From contig JAGWHQ010000001.1 in NCBI GenBank assembly GCA_028866655.1, positions 1 through 64,000 of the forward strand: DNA of 64,000 bases, read 5' to 3'. The notes beneath the pieces were generated by a model. That model searched no databases. It was not told the DNA's origin and saw only the letters and a program-made list of their open reading frames with translations. This stretch comes from Nitrososphaerota archaeon. GTDB lineage: Archaea; Thermoproteota; Nitrososphaeria; Nitrososphaerales; Nitrosopumilaceae. Shown one piece after another: positions 54,574 to 63,596 of the stretch. The translations under genes were made by a program, and so were the position numbers. Every line of letters starts with the position of its first letter. The first letter of the stretch is position 1.

Positions 54574-55029
54574 ATGATTGAGGAAAAACTGACAGCGCTT
54601 GGCATTTTGCTTCCAACGCCACCAAAACCTGCAGGCTCGTACATTCCAGTTGTGAGAACAGGCAACTTGGTCTTTGTATCAGGACAGATACCAATGAAAG
54701 ACGGGCAAGTACAATTCAAAGGACAAGTGCCAACAAGCATTACGGTGGAAGATGCGCAAAAGGCAGCCAAGCTATGCATCACAAATGTCTTGGCACAACT
54801 AAAAGCAGAACTTGGAACGCTAGACAAGATAACAAAAATTGTTCGTGTCTCCGGATTTGTAAACAGTTCTCCAGAATTTTATGAACATCCAAAAATAATT
54901 AATGCAGCATCAGACCTTTTGTTTGAAATCTTTGGAGAAAAAGGAAAACATACAAGAATTGCCCTAGGAGTTGCAAGCCTTCCTCTAAATTCCGCAGTAG
55001 AAATCGATTTGATTGCAGAAACTACTTGA
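54574..55029 (+). CDS. RidA/YjgF/YER057c family protein (enamine deaminase type)
   Basis: A 151 aa protein with the family core: LVFVSGQIPMKDGQVQFKGQ, then GTLDKITKIVRVSGFVNS and the RIALGVASLPLNSAVEID end. RidA proteins hydrolyse reactive enamines and imines from amino acid metabolism. The catalytic Arg lies in TRIALG. It converges on the DHH gene with an 8-nt overlap. Confidence 0.88.
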   Translation: MIEEKLTALGILLPTPPKPAGSYIPVVRTGNLVFVSGQIPMKDGQVQFKGQVPTSITVEDAQKAAKLCITNVLAQLKAELGTLDKITKIVRVSGFVNSSPEFYEHPKIINAASDLLFEIFGEKGKHTRIALGVASLPLNSAVEIDLIAETT

Positions 55030-56002
55030 GTTTTGCATTAAATTTTTTCAAAAATGTAATCATCTTGTCTTTTGGTATGACTGCACCACATGCCTTGTCA
55101 TGTCCTCCACCAGAGCCACCAAGTTCTGTTGCCAACTGGTTTACAATTCTGCCAAGATGTATCTTGCATGATTTGGCACCTCTAACTGATACAGCATAGA
55201 TTCCCTGTTCTTCTCGTAACTTGTATGACACACCAACTTCTTTTCCTGATAATCCTAGAACAAAGTTTACTGCCATGCTTGCACCAGAGTCTGTGACTTC
55301 CATGTAGGAAAGATTTTTCATCTTTTTCATATTGTCCTTGACTTTTTGTATTACACCAGAGATTCTTTCTGCCTGGATTCGTGCAAATTCAAATGTGTTG
55401 TTTATCTGGTGTGGATATTTTGAATCACTTAGTTCATCTACTAGATACAAAAGAAATTCGGGATCCTTTTGATGACTGGTAATTGTAAATGTAAGAACTG
55501 TAGCCTCTAGCAATACAAACTGTCTGTCAAATCTTTGCAATTGTGCTGCACCAATTGGTCTGTCTTCCATATAGTCAGTCACTGCAGCACATGCTGCAAG
55601 AAAAGAGCCATAATCTGACAATTTGGACTTGAATGCGTTGTACACCTGGACTGTGGTGCACTCGTTAATTGTGTGAATCAGTTTTACTTTTAATGCCTTG
55701 ATCTTCTTTTTTATTGATTCTTCGATATCATGATGATCAATGTATGTAATTGCAACCTTGTTTTTTCTCAATGCCTTTAACAGTTCAACGAACTGGTCTT
55801 GGTTTGACTTGCTCAAGCCAAGGTCACATATGTACAGAGTCTTTAGTTTTTCATCACTTTTTAGAGCTTCAAGCTCATTCATCAATCCAGGATAATCAAC
55901 TAGCTTTGTTTCTCCACCAAATGCTTTTCGAATTAGTGATGCAGAGCTTATACCATCAGCATCTTCTTTATGGGAAACACAGACAACTCTAGTTCTTGCC
56001 AT
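55022..56002 (-). CDS. DHH/DHHA1 phosphoesterase (RecJ-like)
   Basis: A 326 aa DHH-superfamily protein. Metal residues HKEDADG (near residue 12), YICDLG and the name-giving DHHD are present; the DHHA1 end has GSGGGHDKACG. In Archaea such proteins include the GINS-associated nuclease GAN/RecJ and small-RNA phosphatases. The exact substrate is unclear from sequence. Full-length for a one-domain DHH protein. Confidence 0.85.
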   Translation of the reverse strand: MARTRVVCVSHKEDADGISSASLIRKAFGGETKLVDYPGLMNELEALKSDEKLKTLYICDLGLSKSNQDQFVELLKALRKNKVAITYIDHHDIEESIKKKIKALKVKLIHTINECTTVQVYNAFKSKLSDYGSFLAACAAVTDYMEDRPIGAAQLQRFDRQFVLLEATVLTFTITSHQKDPEFLLYLVDELSDSKYPHQINNTFEFARIQAERISGVIQKVKDNMKKMKNLSYMEVTDSGASMAVNFVLGLSGKEVGVSYKLREEQGIYAVSVRGAKSCKIHLGRIVNQLATELGGSGGGHDKACGAVIPKDKMITFLKKFNAKLK

Positions 56003-56036
56003 GGATTATTCACGGGATAGGAGACCCTCATTTAAA

Positions 56037-56267
56037 CTAAAAAACAGGCTTGGACTTTTTCAAGCTCATGTATGTTTTAAATTCCGCAACAAGTGTCTGG
56101 TGTCCCTTGACATCTTGTAGTACCACACAATACATGTCATAAAACGAGATTCCAAGCAACCTAGACTCGCGGTCAAGATCAGAAATCTCTTGTAGTACTC
56201 TAGGATCTTTTGTCTCTACCACAAAATTGTCCACCATACGGACAAATTCGTCATCCCATTGGCTCAT
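56037..56267 (-). CDS. Small acidic protein, paralogue of 58294..58509
   Basis: About 76 aa. The ORF track starts 13 residues earlier; ATG 56267 (MSQWDDEFVRMVD) aligns with the paralogue start and has an AATTATAGCAAAATTTA box upstream. Shared pattern: MVDxxV near the start, DxExxxxGI(S/T)FYxM in the middle. Function unknown. Confidence 0.55.
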   Translation of the reverse strand: MSQWDDEFVRMVDNFVVETKDPRVLQEISDLDRESRLLGISFYDMYCVVLQDVKGHQTLVAEFKTYMSLKKSKPVF

Positions 56268-56387
56268 ATCTAAGAAAAACATGATAAATTTTGCTATAAT
56301 TACCAAAGTTGTTAGATTAGACCAACTGCTTAATTTTTGATTTACAAATTAGTAATAATTTAATACATATTTTTTCCATTATAACCC

Positions 56388-57560
56388 GTGCAGACAAAGA
56401 ATATTGGTCTTAGAAACATCGAGGTAGCAGATACCAAGATTTCTGCAATAGATGGCATAAATGGAAAACTCATCTATAGAGGCTATGATGTTTTAGACTT
56501 GGTAAAAAAATCAAACTTTGAGGAGACATCATGTCTTTTGCTCAATGATGATCTGCCAACTCAGGAAGTATTAACTTCATTTTCAGAAAAACTGGTGGCT
56601 ACTCGTGAAATTCCAGAGGGTTTGGAAAAAACACTGAGAAGTATGCCCAAGACTGCAAACCCGATGGACGTTCTCCAGTCTACCGTATCAATGATGGCAG
56701 TGCATGATACAGAAAAAGTAGATGACAGGGTAACAAATTACAACAGGGCCATCAATCTGATTTCAAAGATTCCAATTATTGTAGCATGCTGGGACAGGAT
56801 TAGAAGCAACAAGGAAATAATCCAGCCATCAAAAAAGCTAAATCATGCAGGCAATTTTCTGTACATGCTCACAGGAAAAGAGCCAGACACAGAGACTGCA
56901 AGAATTTTTGACATTTGCCTAATATTGCATGCAGAACATAGTTTTAACGCATCAACATTTGCAGCACGAGAGGTAGCATCAACGCGAGCAAACATGTATG
57001 CAGCAGTAAGTGCTGCAGTTGGCGCACTGAGCGGTGAATTACACGGAGGTGCAAACTTTCAGGTGATGAAGATGCTATTAGAGATTGGCGCTGAAGATAA
57101 AGTAGAACAATGGATAAAAAACAAATTGGAAAAAAGTCAAAAAATAATGGGTATGGGTCATGCAGTATACAAGACATTTGATCCAAGAGCCGAAGTTCTC
57201 CGTGAATTGTCAAGAAGACTAGCAGAAAAGACAGGACAGCCATGGTATGCCATCACAAAAAGAGTTGAAGAAGTAACAGAAGAAGAGATGAAAAAAATCA
57301 AGAGTTCAGATATTTTTCCAAATGTCGATCTATACAGCGCGTCAGTGTATTACATGCTAGGAATACCAATGGACCTTAACACGCCAATATTTGCAATATC
57401 ACGTGTGTCAGGATGGACTGCTCATATCATAGAAGAGAAATTTGCAGAGGCAGCACCAAAGCCGATGCTTTACAGACCAAAAGCAGTCTATGTTGGAAAA
57501 TATTGTGGACCATCAGGATGCGAATACGTATCAATTGAAAAACGTCTAGCACAAATCTAG
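56388..57560 (+). CDS. gltA: Citrate synthase
   Basis: A 390 aa citrate synthase for the entry of acetyl-CoA into the (oxidative or biosynthetic) TCA sequence. LHAEHSFNASTFAARE, the catalytic His in SGELHGGANFQ and the MGMGHAVYKTFDPRA His are all present; RVSGWTAHIIEE closes the site. The start is GTG 56388, with AATTTAATACATAT 26 nt upstream. The type (citrate or methylcitrate) cannot be told by eye. Confidence 0.93.
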   Translation: MQTKNIGLRNIEVADTKISAIDGINGKLIYRGYDVLDLVKKSNFEETSCLLLNDDLPTQEVLTSFSEKLVATREIPEGLEKTLRSMPKTANPMDVLQSTVSMMAVHDTEKVDDRVTNYNRAINLISKIPIIVACWDRIRSNKEIIQPSKKLNHAGNFLYMLTGKEPDTETARIFDICLILHAEHSFNASTFAAREVASTRANMYAAVSAAVGALSGELHGGANFQVMKMLLEIGAEDKVEQWIKNKLEKSQKIMGMGHAVYKTFDPRAEVLRELSRRLAEKTGQPWYAITKRVEEVTEEEMKKIKSSDIFPNVDLYSASVYYMLGIPMDLNTPIFAISRVSGWTAHIIEEKFAEAAPKPMLYRPKAVYVGKYCGPSGCEYVSIEKRLAQI

Positions 57561-57666
57561 TTTTTCATTTTAAAAAATACCAGTTTTAAAAATAATGTGA
57601 TTTTATGATGTACCCAAATTATAGAAGAATCTCAGCATGTGCTTACATAGATTAGAAACACTATAG

Positions 57667-58179
57667 ATGATGTTGGAAAACTCAATTAGAACAACAAACA
57701 ACCGTGGCAGAAATTTGTCCACTCTGATGTTTCTAGTAATTTTAGTGGCGTCACTTGGAGTTACAGCAAATCAAGCATATGCAATGGGTCAAGCGCCGTC
57801 AACATGTTCCAATAGATATGACGGTACCATTACAGCAATGAAAATTACAGTTGGGCATAAAACGCTGGACCCAATAGCACAACCAGGAATAACATTTCAC
57901 CTACAGAACAACAAGTCATACACAGTGACATTTACAATTCACACACCAAGCCAAAGTTCACAGAACAATACACAGGATGGTACTACATGGTATGACACAA
58001 GTGCTCCAGGATATCAACTTGGTACATGTGTCAGCAACACAAGTGCCAACCAAAATGTTACAGTCACCATGACTGAAAGTCATCCCGCAAACCTTGCTCC
58101 ACAGACAACACAGAATGTAACATGGAATACCATGATACCCGGAAATATAGCATACAACGTAACATGGGTAAATCCTTAG
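57667..58179 (+). CDS. Secreted protein, hypothetical
   Basis: A 170 aa protein with a signal peptide (about residues 17-40, LSTLMFLVILVASLGVTANQAYA). The mature part is Asn/Thr-rich with many N-x-(S/T) sites and two cysteines that may pair. No family recognised; probably an exported glycoprotein. Confidence 0.6.
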   Translation: MMLENSIRTTNNRGRNLSTLMFLVILVASLGVTANQAYAMGQAPSTCSNRYDGTITAMKITVGHKTLDPIAQPGITFHLQNNKSYTVTFTIHTPSQSSQNNTQDGTTWYDTSAPGYQLGTCVSNTSANQNVTVTMTESHPANLAPQTTQNVTWNTMIPGNIAYNVTWVNP

Positions 58180-58293
58180 CAAATAACGTTAAGGAAAATA
58201 CTTTTTAATTTTTGTAAATTCAGAATCATTTACAAATTTTACACCAGGTCAAACTGTAAGAACATTCAAGAAATTTAAAATCAAAATGTTATA

Positions 58294-58509
58294 CTAGTTT
58301 CTATTTGCAAGCCAGTCTTTTGCTTTAGAATCTACATCATGTCTGTGCAACACGTGAAAGACCATCTCATAAAATGTGATTCCTCGTTTTTGTGCTTCAC
58401 CATCAATCCACTTCAGTCCCTCTGCAAGCTCTGGATCATATTCCGAGAAATCTACAAGCTCGTCGACCATATTTGTAAAGAAGGAATTTGCTTCTAACAC
58501 GATTAGCAA
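58294..58509 (-). CDS. Small acidic protein, paralogue of 56037..56267
   Basis: A 71 aa protein. MVDELVDFSEYDPELAE and the DGEAQKRGITFYEMVFHVL stretch match the paralogue upstream of citrate synthase. Single-domain, helical, likely soluble. Function unknown. Confidence 0.6.
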   Translation of the reverse strand: MLIVLEANSFFTNMVDELVDFSEYDPELAEGLKWIDGEAQKRGITFYEMVFHVLHRHDVDSKAKDWLANRN

Positions 58510-58574
58510 GTTTTCATTTTTCTTATTCAGTAGTATACAGAAAATATATTGACATATTTAGTAAATATGTTGAC

Positions 58575-58961
58575 ATGGAACACATTTACTTTTTTGACGG
58601 TGATCAAAAAAAGATCTCCTGGACAATTGAAAACACTCAATCAAGATCAGAAGAGAGTAGAGTACATGCAGAATATTTTTACAACATTGTCACCCAAGAA
58701 CAATCAAAATACATTGCACTGCATGTTGGAATTTTTTGGAGCATTGGCAGATACATAATTAAAAATGGTGATGTGATCAAAGTCATGCTAGATCAAAAAT
58801 CAATGTTTGATCGTCTTGTAAAAAATCAACCAACTGATGATATTTTCATAGAAAGAAGAATTATTTTCATTGATCAGATAATCAAACAAAGAGATCTTGA
58901 TGTCAGATATCAACTGATAGATCCAAGCGAAAACAAGTCAACCAAGTTGCTACTTTCGTAG
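58575..58961 (+). CDS. Hypothetical protein
   Basis: About 128 aa. The ORF track starts at 58488 inside the divergent gene; ATG 58575 (MEHIYFFDGDQKKIS) has an AAAATATATT box about 29 nt upstream and gives a cleaner start. No motif recognised. It converges on glycerate kinase with a 12-nt overlap. Confidence 0.55.
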   Translation: MEHIYFFDGDQKKISWTIENTQSRSEESRVHAEYFYNIVTQEQSKYIALHVGIFWSIGRYIIKNGDVIKVMLDQKSMFDRLVKNQPTDDIFIERRIIFIDQIIKQRDLDVRYQLIDPSENKSTKLLLS

Positions 58962-60227
58962 CACAAGACCAACATCCATCAGGTTGGTTCCAGTAGGGCC
59001 AGTGAATACTAGTCCACCATATTTTTTGAAAAAGTTGTATGAATTGTTGTTATCAAGATATTGTTTTATTTTGTCTAGGTTCTGGCCAGACTGCCAAATT
59101 GCGCCAGCGCAGTTGGTTGTACCATCAATTCCATCAGTGCCAACTGATCCAATCACGACATCATCATTTTTCTTTGATAGATTAGTTGCACAATGCAAAA
59201 CTAATTCTTGATTTCGTCCACCTTTTCCTTTACCAGTTACAACAACAGTGCTTTCACCACCAAATATCACACAACTCTTTTTATTTCCAGAAAATGTTTT
59301 AGATATCTTTGATCCAAGATCTTTCACATCCCCTGAAACACAATCAAGGATTTTAGTAGAATAACCAAGGGCTTTTGCACGCAGTTTCATGGCATTAAGA
59401 CAATCTTTGTTTGTTGCAATGATGTGATTTTTTATTTTTTGTTTCTTTGGAGTTTCTTTGACTTTTCCTTTGACTCCAAGATCTATGTGATGCCACACAT
59501 TTTTTGGAACAAGTTTCTCAAGACGATATTTTTGTAAGATCTTTTTTGCACCTGCAAATGTTGTGTTGTCATAGTATGTCATTCCAGATGCAATGCTTGA
59601 GAGATCATCACCTACAACATCTGACATGACAAGCGATACAGAGTCTGATCGTATGTGTTCTACCATCTTTCCTCCCTTTATCTTTGAGAGGTGTTTTCGT
59701 ACACAGTTGATCTCATGTATACTTGCACCACATTTTAGCAAAAGACTAGTTGTTGCCTGCTTTTGCCCAAGCGTTATCCCATCAGGCATGCAAACAAGTG
59801 ATGATGAGCCACCAGATATCAAAAATATGACAAGATCTCCAGATGTTGTCGTGTCAAGAAATTCCAAGATCTTTTTTGCTGCAACTAGGCTATTCTTGTT
59901 TGGGATTGGATGACCTGCACGGATTATCTTGAATTTTTTGTCCATTGTCTTGATATCACTAGGAACTACCAGTATTCCGCCATCAATACGAGTTAACAAG
60001 TCCATTGCACTTGCCATAGAATAAGCTGCCTTGCCTACTGCAACTACAAGGACGCGCTCATATCTTTTAAGATCAATTTTCATCCCAGGTAAAATCAATT
60101 TACCATTTCTCACAATTTTCTCAAGATGTTGTTTTGGATTTGCAGCCCCAAGACCTGCGTCAAGTATAGACAAGGCGTCATTTTTTGCAGAATTTGCCGA
60201 TAACGGCTGGAAATTCCTAGTTAGCAT
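58950..60227 (-). CDS. Glycerate 2-kinase (GckA/MOFRL family)
   Basis: A 425 aa protein with the DUF4147 Rossmann part (LVVAVGKAAYSMASAMDLL, the LISGGSSSLVCMPDG motif) and a C-terminal MOFRL domain (GTDGIDGTTNCAGAIW). It phosphorylates glycerate to 2-phosphoglycerate. This could salvage glycerate in an autotroph; inference. Confidence 0.9.
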   Translation of the reverse strand: MLTRNFQPLSANSAKNDALSILDAGLGAANPKQHLEKIVRNGKLILPGMKIDLKRYERVLVVAVGKAAYSMASAMDLLTRIDGGILVVPSDIKTMDKKFKIIRAGHPIPNKNSLVAAKKILEFLDTTTSGDLVIFLISGGSSSLVCMPDGITLGQKQATTSLLLKCGASIHEINCVRKHLSKIKGGKMVEHIRSDSVSLVMSDVVGDDLSSIASGMTYYDNTTFAGAKKILQKYRLEKLVPKNVWHHIDLGVKGKVKETPKKQKIKNHIIATNKDCLNAMKLRAKALGYSTKILDCVSGDVKDLGSKISKTFSGNKKSCVIFGGESTVVVTGKGKGGRNQELVLHCATNLSKKNDDVVIGSVGTDGIDGTTNCAGAIWQSGQNLDKIKQYLDNNNSYNFFKKYGGLVFTGPTGTNLMDVGLVLRK

Positions 60228-60350
60228 TTATTGCAACTCGACAACAAATGAAATTCGGTCAATTTTGAGTCTTTTTGTTATCAGGTTCGGAAAACGTGTC
60301 CATTACCTTTGTTACACTTTTTTTATATATCCCAAGCTACAAGCCTTAGT

Positions 60351-60878
60351 GTGTCAAAGTCTAGAAATGGTGTAAAGGCATCACTATTTGGTGTACTTGG
60401 CGCTTTAGCAGTCATGACAATTCTTATGGTTCCAGCCTACGCAGACCCAATTGTAAAACCAACCAGCGCTGGAACATTAAACATTAGTTTTGAAACTGAT
60501 CCTGCAACTCCAAATCCAGGAGACCAGACAGAGCTTAAGATCAGTTTTCTAAACAAACAAAATGCAGTCCAGCAACACATTGACTACAGGGTTTCCATGA
60601 CGCAAGGAGGTAACGCAATATTTGGAACCCAAGTGACACACACTGCAGAAGGCGCAGTCAGCGTTCCTTTCCAGTTCCAATCAGCAGGAACATATCAAGT
60701 CACAATCACAGTTGTCGGAATATTATTCCAGCCCATCCCTCCAGAGACAGCAACTTTCACAGTTGTAGTAGGCGGCAGTTCAACAGTGCCAGAGTTTGGC
60801 CCAATAGCAGGAATGATTATCGCAATATCAATAACCAGTGTCATAATAATATCAAAAAAAGCCCAGCTTCACATTTAG
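60351..60878 (+). CDS. Secreted PEFG-CTERM protein
   Basis: About 175 aa. Start GTG 60351 is supported by TTTTTTATATAT about 26 nt before it; the ORF-track start is 14 codons too early. Signal peptide (SLFGVLGALAVMTILMVPAYA), a beta-sandwich domain (Ig-like, residues about 35-135), then VPEFGPIAGMIIAISITSVI followed by a basic end. PEFG plus hydrophobic helix plus Lys is the thaumarchaeal PEFG-CTERM sorting tail, recognised by an archaeosortase. Confidence 0.78.
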   Translation: MSKSRNGVKASLFGVLGALAVMTILMVPAYADPIVKPTSAGTLNISFETDPATPNPGDQTELKISFLNKQNAVQQHIDYRVSMTQGGNAIFGTQVTHTAEGAVSVPFQFQSAGTYQVTITVVGILFQPIPPETATFTVVVGGSSTVPEFGPIAGMIIAISITSVIIISKKAQLHI

Positions 60879-60926
60879 ACTGCAAAAAAGGCATAGTATA
60901 ATAATTGTAGTAGGAGTAGTTTTTTC

Positions 60927-61871
60927 ATGAATACAGTTCGAATGCCAAAGACAATTAATTTCGGTAAAGATGCTTTATCGGAAACACAATATCCAAAAAA
61001 TGCTCTCGTTGTAACAACTGCACCACCGGATGTATCAGCCAAGTGGCTTGCAAGAATGAAGATTCAAGATTATATGTTATATGATAAAGTAGAACCAGAA
61101 CCATCAATTGAAACAGTAAACAAGGTAATGGCAGAATTCAAGCCAAAGAATCCATCTGCAATAATTGGTCTTGGCGGAGGAAGCTCCCTTGATGTTGCAA
61201 AATATGCTGGAATGGAAATGAAGATTCCAAAGATACTCATTCCAACAACATTTGGAACAGGTGCAGAGATGACAACATACTGTGTACTAAAATTTGATGG
61301 CAAGAAAAAACTCTTGCAGGACGAGAGATTTCTTGCAGACATGGCAGTAATTGATGCTTATTTCATGGACGGCACTCCAGAAGCAATTGTGAAAAACTCT
61401 GTCTGTGATGCATGTGCACAAGCAACAGAAGGATATGACAGTAAGCGAGGAAATGAATTTACAAAAATGCTATGCAAATCAGCATTTGATGTGCTCTATG
61501 ATGCAATAATGAACAACAAACCAGAAAACTATCCATTTGGATCAATGCTTTCTGGCATTGGATTTGGAAATGCATCAACAACACTAGGACATGCACTCTC
61601 GTATGTGTTTTCAAACGAAGGTGTCCCACACGGATACTCGTTATCATCATGTACTACAGTTGCACACAGATTCAACAAGTCCATTTTCTATGATAGATTC
61701 AAAGAAGTCATTGAAAAACTAAAGTTTGACAAATTGACATTAAAGGCACCATTTGACGAGGCAGCAGACGTTGTCATGACAGACAAGGGTCACTTGGATC
61801 CAAACCCACTTCCAGTGACAAAACAAGATGTTGCCCAATTGTTAAAAGACATCGTAGACGGCAAACTCTAG
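60927..61871 (+). CDS. Iron-containing alcohol dehydrogenase family protein (semialdehyde reductase candidate)
   Basis: A 314 aa protein. NAD(P)-binding GLGGGSSLDVAKYAG, the PTTFGTGAEMTTYCV stretch and metal His residues near the end (TTLGHALSYVF, PHGYSLS) fit group III Fe-ADHs. In Thaumarchaeota such enzymes reduce malonic and/or succinic semialdehyde in the 3-hydroxypropionate/4-hydroxybutyrate cycle. Its short length and lack of other ADH genes nearby fit this role, but sequence alone does not fix the substrate. Confidence 0.85.
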   Translation: MNTVRMPKTINFGKDALSETQYPKNALVVTTAPPDVSAKWLARMKIQDYMLYDKVEPEPSIETVNKVMAEFKPKNPSAIIGLGGGSSLDVAKYAGMEMKIPKILIPTTFGTGAEMTTYCVLKFDGKKKLLQDERFLADMAVIDAYFMDGTPEAIVKNSVCDACAQATEGYDSKRGNEFTKMLCKSAFDVLYDAIMNNKPENYPFGSMLSGIGFGNASTTLGHALSYVFSNEGVPHGYSLSSCTTVAHRFNKSIFYDRFKEVIEKLKFDKLTLKAPFDEAADVVMTDKGHLDPNPLPVTKQDVAQLLKDIVDGKL

Positions 61872-62017
61872 TCTACTTTTTCTTCCGCTTTTTATAAATT
61901 CAAAACATCATTTCATTTTTAAAAAAAAGATATACTTGTCTCTAATCTACAATTATTATCATAATATTACTAAACTTAAATACACCCAATTTAAGACAAT
62001 TGTGAAGGATTTCGGAA

Positions 62018-63103
62018 ATGCTAAAGTTTGGAATTCAACAAGGACTCAACGTTGCAAGACTCGGGCTAAACGAGGATCAAATAATTACTGCCTGTGTTTT
62101 GGCAGACAAGACAGGTTATGATTCTATATGGTACATGGACCACAGCAATGTTCCACAGTGGGACAAGGCCACAGTAAATGATCCGTGGGTCATGCTTTCT
62201 GCAATTGCAGCAGTTACACAAAGAGTGGAACTTGGAACCTGTGTCACAGATGCAGTAAGACGACATCCATCAAACATTGCACTTGCATCAATTACACTGG
62301 ATAGAGTATCACATGGAAGAGGAACTTTGGGCATTGGTGCAGGTGAAGCGCAAAACCTCAAGGAATTCAAAATCCAGTGGGATAAACCAGTGGGAAGATT
62401 TGAAGAACAATTACAAGTTATCAAACTACTTTACGAATCATCACCTTCTCACAGAGTCAATTTCAAGGGCGAATTTTATCAATTAGAAGAAGCATGTCTG
62501 CAAGCAAAGAGCATTCGCAAACCAGCACCACCAATTTACATGGCAGCAGGCGCACCAAGAACACTTGCACTATGTGGCAAGTATGGTGACGGATGGATTC
62601 CAATTGGCTATACACCAGAATTGTACGCAGAACATGTAAAATCAATCAAGACATCAATGAAAGAAAATGGAAGGACTGATGAGAACTTTAACTATGCAGT
62701 AGATATCGATGTATACTTTTCAGAAGATGCAGAGAGCGCATGGGCAAAGATGAAAAATGCAGTAAAAGTCAGTTTGTTCAAGCCAGAAATTCTCAAGGTT
62801 CACGGAATCCAAGATGTTGCAGGTTTTGATTTTAAGAAATACTTTACAGAATATTCCATGTCAAACCAAGAATGGATTGTAAAGATGAGAGAGGCAGCAC
62901 AAACAATTCCAGACAATGTTGCACGTTCATCAATTGGAATGGGCACACCAGATGATATCATACCAGTCTTTGAAAAATTCATGAAGGCAGGTGTCAACCA
63001 CTTTATTGTAAGATTCTGGGGTTCAGGATACTTTGGCTCAGTGGATAAATTTGCATCAACTGTAATGCCTTACTTTAAAGAACAGAACAACCCAAGAAAG
63101 TAG
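62018..63103 (+). CDS. F420-dependent luciferase-like oxidoreductase (Mer-like)
   Basis: A 361 aa LLM-fold protein. MLKFGIQQGLN, the ELGTCVTDAVRRHPSNIAL region and RGTLGIGAGEAQNLKEF match F420-dependent reductases of the methylenetetrahydromethanopterin reductase/5,10-type. Such enzymes are common in Thaumarchaeota, which make F420. The substrate is unknown. CAATTTAAG lies 26 nt upstream. Confidence 0.85.
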   Translation: MLKFGIQQGLNVARLGLNEDQIITACVLADKTGYDSIWYMDHSNVPQWDKATVNDPWVMLSAIAAVTQRVELGTCVTDAVRRHPSNIALASITLDRVSHGRGTLGIGAGEAQNLKEFKIQWDKPVGRFEEQLQVIKLLYESSPSHRVNFKGEFYQLEEACLQAKSIRKPAPPIYMAAGAPRTLALCGKYGDGWIPIGYTPELYAEHVKSIKTSMKENGRTDENFNYAVDIDVYFSEDAESAWAKMKNAVKVSLFKPEILKVHGIQDVAGFDFKKYFTEYSMSNQEWIVKMREAAQTIPDNVARSSIGMGTPDDIIPVFEKFMKAGVNHFIVRFWGSGYFGSVDKFASTVMPYFKEQNNPRK

Positions 63104-63114
63104 TTTTTCTTGCT

Positions 63115-63522
63115 CTAAAGATAACGAAATATCGTCATTCTTTCAGAATTTGGCAAGTCAGACACTAGAGCAAAATTAAAGAGCGGATATGATTTCTTGT
63201 ACTCTTTCATAAAGCTCCAGGCAACATCATGTGTTTTAAATTCAAGCCTCATGCCATCTATCGAAGTTTCTACCCCGTAGACATCAAACACCTTGACCAA
63301 GTATTTCTGTGGCCTTCTATTTGGTTTGGCCTTCATTAGCCAAGCTATTGCAAATACAAAGACTGCCATCATAATTATCGCAGCACCAATTTCCCTGAAA
63401 TACACTGCAAAAAATGACGGAATTGTATTACCAAACAGAGTGTAAACATAGTTTGCAAATGCCATTACAGAGCCAACTATCAAACCCGCAAACATACCAG
63501 GATAATGTGATCCTTTTAGCAT
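63115..63522 (-). CDS. Membrane protein with two helices and a cytoplasmic tail
   Basis: A 135 aa protein. Two hydrophobic segments (GMFAGLIVGSVMAFANYVYTL, IGAAIIMMAVFVFAIAWLM), then a soluble tail (RLEFKTHDVAWSFMKEYKKS) that resembles a small binding domain. No family recognised. Confidence 0.6.
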   Translation of the reverse strand: MLKGSHYPGMFAGLIVGSVMAFANYVYTLFGNTIPSFFAVYFREIGAAIIMMAVFVFAIAWLMKAKPNRRPQKYLVKVFDVYGVETSIDGMRLEFKTHDVAWSFMKEYKKSYPLFNFALVSDLPNSERMTIFRYL

Positions 63523-63596
63523 ACTCTACGTTGTAGCCACTTGCATTTATCTATTAAAACCATATGCAGAAATATCATCTCTGATAACAAGGATTT

